A stretch of DNA of 17,580 nt from assembly GCA_003500765.1 (NCBI GenBank), contig DNQL01000040.1:1-17580 (forward strand). Reading direction: 5' to 3'. Of the stretch, positions 13,012 to 17,580 are shown piece after piece (position 1 is the first letter of the stretch; the number at the start of each line of letters is the position of its first letter). The DNA comes from Elusimicrobiota bacterium (lineage in GTDB: Bacteria > Elusimicrobiota > Elusimicrobia > Elusimicrobiales > UBA9959). Under the pieces are notes generated by a model. The model was given only the letters and a program-made list of their open reading frames with translations. It did no database searches and had not been told where the DNA came from. The position numbers and the translations under genes were made by a program.

Positions 13012-14826
13012 TTACTGCTCCTGGCTGATCTTTAGCAGCGACATGAAGGCCTGCTGGGGGATCTCCACCGAGCCGAGCAGCTTCATCTTGCGCTTGCCTT
13101 CCTTCTGCTTCTCCAGCAGCTTGCGCTTGCGCGTGATGTCGCCGCCGTAGCACTTGGCCAGCACGTCCTTGCGCATCGCGCCGATAGTCTCGCGGGCGAT
13201 GATGCGCCCGCAGACCTGCGCCTGCACCGCTATCTCGAACATATGCCTGGGGATGAGCTCCTTGAGCTTCTCGCATAGCAGGCGGGAGGCGTAGAGCGAC
13301 TTGGAACGGTGGACTATGAACGAGAGGGCGTCGACGACCTCGCCGTGCAGCATGATCTCTATCTTCACCATGTCGGAGGCCCGATACTCCGCCGGCTCGT
13401 AGTCGAAAGAGGCGTAGCCCTTGGATACGGACTTCAGCTTGTCGTAGAAGTCTATGATGATCTCGCTCAGCGGCAGCAGGTACTCTATTATGACCCTGGT
13501 CGTGGAGATGTATTCTATCTTCCCGTGCTCCCCGCGCTTCTCCTTGAGGAGGTTCATCACCCCCTCCATGTACTCCATAGGGGCGATGAGGTTGGCGCGG
13601 ACGTAAGGCTCCATCACCTCTATGACGTCGCCGTAATGCGGAAAATCCGAAGGGTTGTTGACCTCGGTGTGCTTGGTCTCTTTGGACGCGGAATGGACTT
13701 TGCTCTTGACCCGGTAGATGACGTTGGGGTTGGTGGCGATCAGCGGGATGTCGAACTCGCGCTCGATGCGCTCCCGGATTATATCCAGGTGCAGCAGCCC
13801 CATGAAGCCGATGCGGAAACCGAAGCCCAGCGCCTTGGAGGTCTCGCCCTGGTAGTTGAAAGAGGAGTCGGTCAGGCTGAGTTTCTCCAGCGCCGCCTTG
13901 AGGGCGGTGTAATCGGTGGTATTGACCGGGTAGAAGCCGGCGAAAACTACGGGGTTGACGTCCTTGTAGCCGGGCAGGGGCGCGTCTATGGGGCGGGTCT
14001 TCTCGAAAATGGTATCGCCCATCTTGATCTCGTGGATGTCCTTGATGCCGGTGACGATGTAGCCGACCTCGCCCGCGTTTATGGAGCCGGATTTCTCCAG
14101 CTTGGGATTGAGATAGCCGACCTCCTCCACCTTGTAGGTGGATCCGGTCGAATGGAAAGAGACCTGCATGCCGGGCTTGAGCTCGCCGTCCACGACGCGG
14201 GTATAGATGATGACGCCCTTGTAAACGTCGTAGTAGGAGTCGAAGACCAGGGCCTTTAGCGGGCGATCGGACGAACCGGCCGGCGGGGGTATCTCCTTTA
14301 TGACGCGCTCGAGGACCTCGCGGGCGCCGCGCCCGTCCTTGGCGCTTATGCGGGAAGTGTCCGAGGGGTCCTTGAGCACCTCCCAGATCTGTTCCTCCAC
14401 CGCGTCGGGGTTGGCGTGCTCCAGGTCTATTTTGTTGATGACCGGTATTATCTTCAGGCCCAGCGACTGCGCCAGGTGCGCGTGGGCCAGCGTCTGGGCT
14501 TCTACGCCCTGCGATCCGTCCACCAGAAGTATGGCCCCCTCGCAGGCGGCCATCGCGCGCGAGACCTCGTAGGAGAAGTCCACGTGGCCGGGGGTGTCGA
14601 TGAGGTTAAGGATGTACTCCTCGCCGTCGGCCCCGCTTACGTAGCGCATCCTCACGGCCTTGGCTTTTATCGTGATGCCGCGCTCGCGCTCCAGCTCCAT
14701 GCCGTCGAGGAACTGCTCCTTCATCTGGCGGTCGGGGACCGTCTGGGTGAGCTGTATGAAGCGGTCGGCCAGCGTGGACTTGCCGTGATCGATGTGGGCG
14801 ATGATGGAAAAATTCCTGATGCGCAT
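13012..14826 (-). CDS. lepA: Elongation factor 4 (LepA), ribosome-associated GTPase
   Basis: A 604-residue translational GTPase of normal length. Motifs: G1 AHIDHGKSTL (10-19), the RERGITIKAKAVRM switch region, DTPGHVDF, NKIDLEHANPD and a C-terminal LepA-specific domain ending near KRKMKLLGSVEIPQQAF. LepA remodels stalled or mistranslocated ribosomes and affects initiation and 30S assembly. There is no convincing Shine-Dalgarno before the ATG. The gene lies 52 bases after ptsI and 36 before lepB; lepA-lepB adjacency is common in bacteria. Confidence 0.97.
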   Translation of the reverse strand: MRIRNFSIIAHIDHGKSTLADRFIQLTQTVPDRQMKEQFLDGMELERERGITIKAKAVRMRYVSGADGEEYILNLIDTPGHVDFSYEVSRAMAACEGAILLVDGSQGVEAQTLAHAHLAQSLGLKIIPVINKIDLEHANPDAVEEQIWEVLKDPSDTSRISAKDGRGAREVLERVIKEIPPPAGSSDRPLKALVFDSYYDVYKGVIIYTRVVDGELKPGMQVSFHSTGSTYKVEEVGYLNPKLEKSGSINAGEVGYIVTGIKDIHEIKMGDTIFEKTRPIDAPLPGYKDVNPVVFAGFYPVNTTDYTALKAALEKLSLTDSSFNYQGETSKALGFGFRIGFMGLLHLDIIRERIEREFDIPLIATNPNVIYRVKSKVHSASKETKHTEVNNPSDFPHYGDVIEVMEPYVRANLIAPMEYMEGVMNLLKEKRGEHGKIEYISTTRVIIEYLLPLSEIIIDFYDKLKSVSKGYASFDYEPAEYRASDMVKIEIMLHGEVVDALSFIVHRSKSLYASRLLCEKLKELIPRHMFEIAVQAQVCGRIIARETIGAMRKDVLAKCYGGDITRKRKLLEKQKEGKRKMKLLGSVEIPQQAFMSLLKISQEQ

Positions 14827-14878
14827 AATAGTGGGAAGCCGGATGACTGACGCCCGTGCCCCGCAGGCCGGGGGAAGG

Positions 14879-16615
14879 TCAGGAATGCTTCTTTAGTTCC
14901 TCCTCGATGACCCTGCGTATCTCCTCGGAGCTGGCGAGGCCCAGCAGCTGCTGGGAGATCTGGGAGAACTTCTCGAACCCCATCGTGCGGATGGAGTGCT
15001 TGACCCGCAGGTAAAGCTTGGGCGGCACCGAAAGGATGTCCACCCCGAGGCCGGCCAGCACGGGGATGGCCCAGGCGTCGGAGGCCATCTCGCCGCAGAC
15101 GCTGACGGGCTTGCCCTTCTTGTGCGCGGTCTGCACGACCAGGTTTATGAGGCGCAGCACCGCCGGGTGATACGGATCGTAGAGTTCCGAGACGTACTGG
15201 TTTATCCGGTCCACGGCCAGCGTGTACTGGACCAGGTCGTTGGTGCCTATGGAGACGAAGTCTATCTCGCTGAGCAGGGAATCCAGTATGATCGCGGCGG
15301 CCGGGATCTCTATCATCACGCCTATATCGGCGTCCTTCCTGAACTCGTGTCCCTCCTCCTGCAGCTCGGCCACGGCCTCCGCGGCCAGCCTCTTGACCGA
15401 CTGCAGCTCTTCCAGCGAGGAGAGCATGGGGATCATGATCTTGACGTTGCCTTCGGTGTTGGCGCGGTATATCGCGCGCAGCTGCGTCTTTAGCAGGTCC
15501 GGGTACTTGAGGAACAGCCGGATCCCGCGAAAGCCCATGAAGGGGTTGGTCTCGTCCTTGAGGCCCTTGATGCCCAGCTGGGTGGCCCGGTCGCCGCCTA
15601 TGTCCGCCGTACGGATCGTCACCGGGGCGCCGGCCGCGGCTTTGGCCACGGCGGCGTAGGCCGCGACCTGTTCGTCCTCGGAAGGGATGCTGTCGCGGTT
15701 CATGTAGAGGAACTCGGTCCTGAAAAGGCCCACTCCCTCGGCCTTGGCGGCGGTCATTTCCGCGGCGTCTTCCGGCGAATCCAGGTTGACCATCAGGCCC
15801 AGCTTGTGGCCGTCCCGGGTGGTGGCGGGCAGGCCCCGCAGCCGGTGGAAGAAATGCTCCTGCTTCTGGAGCTCCTCCTTGCGCTTGCGGTAGCTGTCTA
15901 TAAGGTCCTGGGTCGGGGAAATGATGACCAGCCCCTTCTCGCCGTCCACTATTATCGTATCGCCGCTCTGCACCTGGCGGCTGATGTCGGAGAGCCCGAC
16001 CACGGCCGGCATGCCCATGCTCTGGGCGAAGATGGCGGTATGGCTGGACTTGGAACCCAGGTCCATGCAGAAGCCCAGCACCTTGCTGGTCTCGCGGATA
16101 TGCAGGGTGTCCGACGGGTAGAGGCTGTGCGCGACCAGGACCACGTGTTCCTTGAGGTCCTTGAGCGAGACCTTCTCGCGGTTGACCAGGTTGGAGAGGA
16201 TCTTCTTGCCCACGTCGAAGATGTCGTGCTTGCGCTCGTGGAAGAACTCGTCGTCTATCTTCTCGAACTGCTGCTCGGCCTGGTCCAGCACGAAGGACAG
16301 CGCGAACTCGGCGTTGTAGAACTTAGACGATATGAGCTTGGGGACCTCCTTGGTGATAAGGGGGTCCTGCAGGATCAGGTGATGGGAATCTATCAGCTTG
16401 GCGTGCTGCTTGCCCAGGACGTGGAGGATCTTGGAGCGCAGGGCGTCCAGGTCGGCCTTGGTCTTGTCCAGCGCGTCTTTAAAACGCTTGACCTCCTGCT
16501 TGACCTTGTCCTTGGGTACCTCCTTCTGCTCGACAAGGATATTATCCTCGGCCATCAGGTAGGCCTTGCCTATAGCTATGCCGAGGCTGGCGGCGACTCC
16601 CTTTTTTATAAGCAT
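14879..16615 (-). CDS. ptsI: PTS enzyme I (phosphoenolpyruvate-protein phosphotransferase)
   Basis: Transfers phosphate from PEP to HPr, the first step of the phosphotransferase system. The 578-residue length is normal. Visible features: an N-terminal HPr-binding domain, the phospho-His H192 in SKSSHTAIFAQSMGMPAVVG, the PEP-binding FRTEFLYMNRDS (about 298-309), NPFMGFRGIRL, IMIPMLSSLEEL, VSIGTNDLVQYTLAVDR, and the catalytic C507 in VSVCGEMASD. All key residues are intact. It starts 19 bases after ptsH and precedes lepA, so it is one unit with HPr and EIID. In this setting it could drive sugar uptake, regulation, or both. Confidence 0.97.
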   Translation of the reverse strand: MLIKKGVAASLGIAIGKAYLMAEDNILVEQKEVPKDKVKQEVKRFKDALDKTKADLDALRSKILHVLGKQHAKLIDSHHLILQDPLITKEVPKLISSKFYNAEFALSFVLDQAEQQFEKIDDEFFHERKHDIFDVGKKILSNLVNREKVSLKDLKEHVVLVAHSLYPSDTLHIRETSKVLGFCMDLGSKSSHTAIFAQSMGMPAVVGLSDISRQVQSGDTIIVDGEKGLVIISPTQDLIDSYRKRKEELQKQEHFFHRLRGLPATTRDGHKLGLMVNLDSPEDAAEMTAAKAEGVGLFRTEFLYMNRDSIPSEDEQVAAYAAVAKAAAGAPVTIRTADIGGDRATQLGIKGLKDETNPFMGFRGIRLFLKYPDLLKTQLRAIYRANTEGNVKIMIPMLSSLEELQSVKRLAAEAVAELQEEGHEFRKDADIGVMIEIPAAAIILDSLLSEIDFVSIGTNDLVQYTLAVDRINQYVSELYDPYHPAVLRLINLVVQTAHKKGKPVSVCGEMASDAWAIPVLAGLGVDILSVPPKLYLRVKHSIRTMGFEKFSQISQQLLGLASSEEIRRVIEEELKKHS

Positions 16616-16634
16616 AATCCGGTTCCCGGCCCCC

Positions 16635-16901
16635 TCACTCCTCTTCGAATTTCCTGGCGAAGATGTCCTCGATAGCGGCGACGGCTTCCTTCTCGTCGGG
16701 CCCGCTGGCGACCACGGTTATCACGGTATTCTTCCCGGCGGCCAGCGTCATAATGCCCATGATGCTCTTGGCGTTGACCTCCATGCCGTCCTTTATTATC
16801 TTCACGTCGCTCTGGAAACGCCCGGCCGTGTTGGCTATCATGCCGGCCGGCCTGGCGTGTATCCCCAGCGTGTTGACGACCTTGATGTCCTTTTTGGTCA
16901 T
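16635..16901 (-). CDS. ptsH: Phosphocarrier protein HPr
   Basis: An 88-residue HPr that accepts phosphate on H15 (TLGIHARPAG) from enzyme I and passes it to EIIA domains. S46 in NAKSIMGIM matches the regulatory serine used by HPr kinase/phosphorylase, so this HPr may be dually regulated; no such kinase is in the window. I set the start at ATG 16901, which overlaps the EIID stop by one base (TAATG). A longer frame in the same phase runs upstream through the EIID region but has no family support. It precedes ptsI by 19 bases. Confidence 0.95.
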   Translation of the reverse strand: MTKKDIKVVNTLGIHARPAGMIANTAGRFQSDVKIIKDGMEVNAKSIMGIMTLAAGKNTVITVVASGPDEKEAVAAIEDIFARKFEEE

Positions 16902-17506
16902 TATGCCCCGCGTATCCAGTGTAAGGTGGCGGCCGCTGCCCAGGCCGCGACGGAGAAAACGAAAACGGCGGAAACGGTGAAAAGCATGGACTTGCCGGCC
17001 CGGCGGGCGGCGCGCTGCGCGATGAAGGCGAGCGCCGGCACCGCCAGACCGGCCCAGAAGCCAGCGGAAAAAGGCGGCTCCTGCCTGAGCAGTATCGCGG
17101 CCGCGGCGGCTATGCAGGCGGCGCAGACCACCAGCCCGGCCAGGCTGAGCCTCTTGATGAGGCCGGACCAGTCGAAAGCGTCGAGGCCGCAGGAGCTGGA
17201 CCCCCCGCAGGCGTAGCCAACGGCGAGCCCTTTCCAGCGCATGTAAAGGGCCACGGCGGAATAGAAGATCACGGAAGCCGCCGGCCCGGCGAAAAGTACC
17301 CAGGCCGGCAAATCGGCGCAGCCGCCCGGTATTATCCAACAGGTCATCCCGGCGGCCAGCCAGACCAGCATGCAGACCTCCGCGGTCAGCGGGCGCAGCC
17401 TGCCCCAGAAGATACGGTCGCCTATGGAGGCCAGGGAGGAGGCCAGGGCCTGGCGTACGCCCATGACGCGCTCCGCGGCCGCGGCGCGCCACGCGGCCAC
17501 TTTCAA
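16901..17506 (-). CDS. PTS mannose-family EIID component, C-terminal part only
   Basis: The minus frame gives about 200 residues against roughly 270-280 for complete EIID proteins such as ManZ. The family core SLASIGDRIFWGRLRPL appears near residue 24, where ManZ has GDPIFWGTVRPV. Several membrane segments follow (about 41-60, 66-86, 122-140, 147-165, 172-195), as expected of the membrane subunit of a mannose-type permease. The N-terminal EIID segment is missing here; part of it is found on the opposite strand at the window edge (17463-17580). The available starts (TTG 17506, GTG 17500) have no ribosome binding site and are not the true N-terminus. Its stop overlaps the ptsH start. Confidence 0.75.
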   Translation of the reverse strand: MKVAAWRAAAAERVMGVRQALASSLASIGDRIFWGRLRPLTAEVCMLVWLAAGMTCWIIPGGCADLPAWVLFAGPAASVIFYSAVALYMRWKGLAVGYACGGSSSCGLDAFDWSGLIKRLSLAGLVVCAACIAAAAAILLRQEPPFSAGFWAGLAVPALAFIAQRAARRAGKSMLFTVSAVFVFSVAAWAAAATLHWIRGA

Positions 17507-17580
17507 TACCCAGCCTTACATGGCGGGGTTTATACTCGGCAATATAGCCAGGATGGAGGAGCGGGCGGCGGAGGCGGGGG
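17463..17580 (+). CDS. Inverted EIID fragment, partial at the window edge
   Basis: The plus-strand frame from about 17463 is open to the window end. It encodes AAARHAATFNTQPYMAG and then FILGNIARMEERAAEAG. This matches the N-central part of mannose-family EIID proteins: E. coli ManZ has RHLEFFNTQP, then ILG and LEE. In a normal gene this segment lies about 10-20 residues before the GD-x-IFWG core, on the same strand. Here the core is on the minus strand at 16901-17462. The two coding directions exchange around GCGGCCGC at 17475-17482. Whether this is a real inversion or a chimera cannot be settled from the window. Confidence 0.7.
   Translation, partial: MTRSAAAARHAATFNTQPYMAGFILGNIARMEERAAEAG

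Noticed and set aside
11992..13035. 347-codon plus-strand frame opposite lepB
   Set aside because: Antisense shadow of signal peptidase I; no recognisable domain, no ribosome binding site.
13309..14259. 316-codon plus-strand frame opposite lepA
   Set aside because: Antisense shadow of LepA with low-complexity Val/Asp/Gly composition.
15806..16675. 289-codon plus-strand frame opposite ptsI
   Set aside because: Antisense shadow of enzyme I; Leu/Val/Gly-rich without motifs.
16635..17492. 285-residue frame fusing a long Arg-rich N-terminus to HPr
   Set aside because: Only the last 88 residues are HPr; the rest is the EIID gene read in another frame, and ATG 16901 couples to the EIID stop.

Overview
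This is a GC-rich bacterial chromosome segment with high coding density, short intergenic gaps and rho-independent terminators. The organism looks like a diderm: there is a predicted outer-membrane barrel protein and many secreted proteins with Sec signal peptides. Isoleucine is often written ATA despite the high GC. Together with the gene content (clostripain-type peptidase, many small secreted proteins of unknown family, an EIID-HPr-EI-lepA-lepB run), this recalls high-GC Elusimicrobiota. That placement is from memory and is tentative.

The left part (1-9550) is an accessory, envelope-directed region. A TatD-family hydrolase runs off the left edge on the minus strand. Divergent from it is a plus-strand set: a secreted transglutaminase-like protein, a DUF350 membrane protein and a small secreted cysteine-repeat protein, closed by a terminator at 3046-3071. 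A 162-bp MITE-like palindromic element with a TA duplication sits exactly in the stop codon of the first of these genes. Three minus-strand secreted proteins follow (two unknown, one clostripain-family C11 peptidase). Then come a plus-strand secreted protein with seven G-x-N-x-(S/A)-P repeats and a two-gene operon of a barrel-like protein and a GAF/PAS sensor histidine kinase.

The right part (9625-17580) is one long minus-strand run of core genes. In transcription order these are PTS EIID, HPr, enzyme I, LepA, signal peptidase I, MetF, a C4 zinc-ribbon coiled-coil protein, RNase P RNA (rnpB) and a 91-residue hypothetical protein. Several neighbours overlap by 1-4 bases (EIID/HPr, lepB/metF), which fits translational coupling. 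EIID-HPr-EI supplies the phosphoryl relay of a mannose-family PTS. LepB would process the many exported proteins to the left.

Most notable: (1) the EIID gene is split into two halves on opposite strands that meet at an 8-bp palindrome close to the right edge, which means either a small inversion or an amplification/assembly chimera; (2) the MITE insertion with a reconstructable empty site; (3) an RNase P RNA with compensated changes in the normally near-invariant part of helix P4; (4) a repeat-protein family I do not recognise; (5) several genes without a Shine-Dalgarno sequence that have a TATAAT-like box a few bases before the start codon. I see no CRISPR array, tRNA, phage or defence system. 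No gene-free stretch exceeds about 175 bases apart from the rnpB interval.
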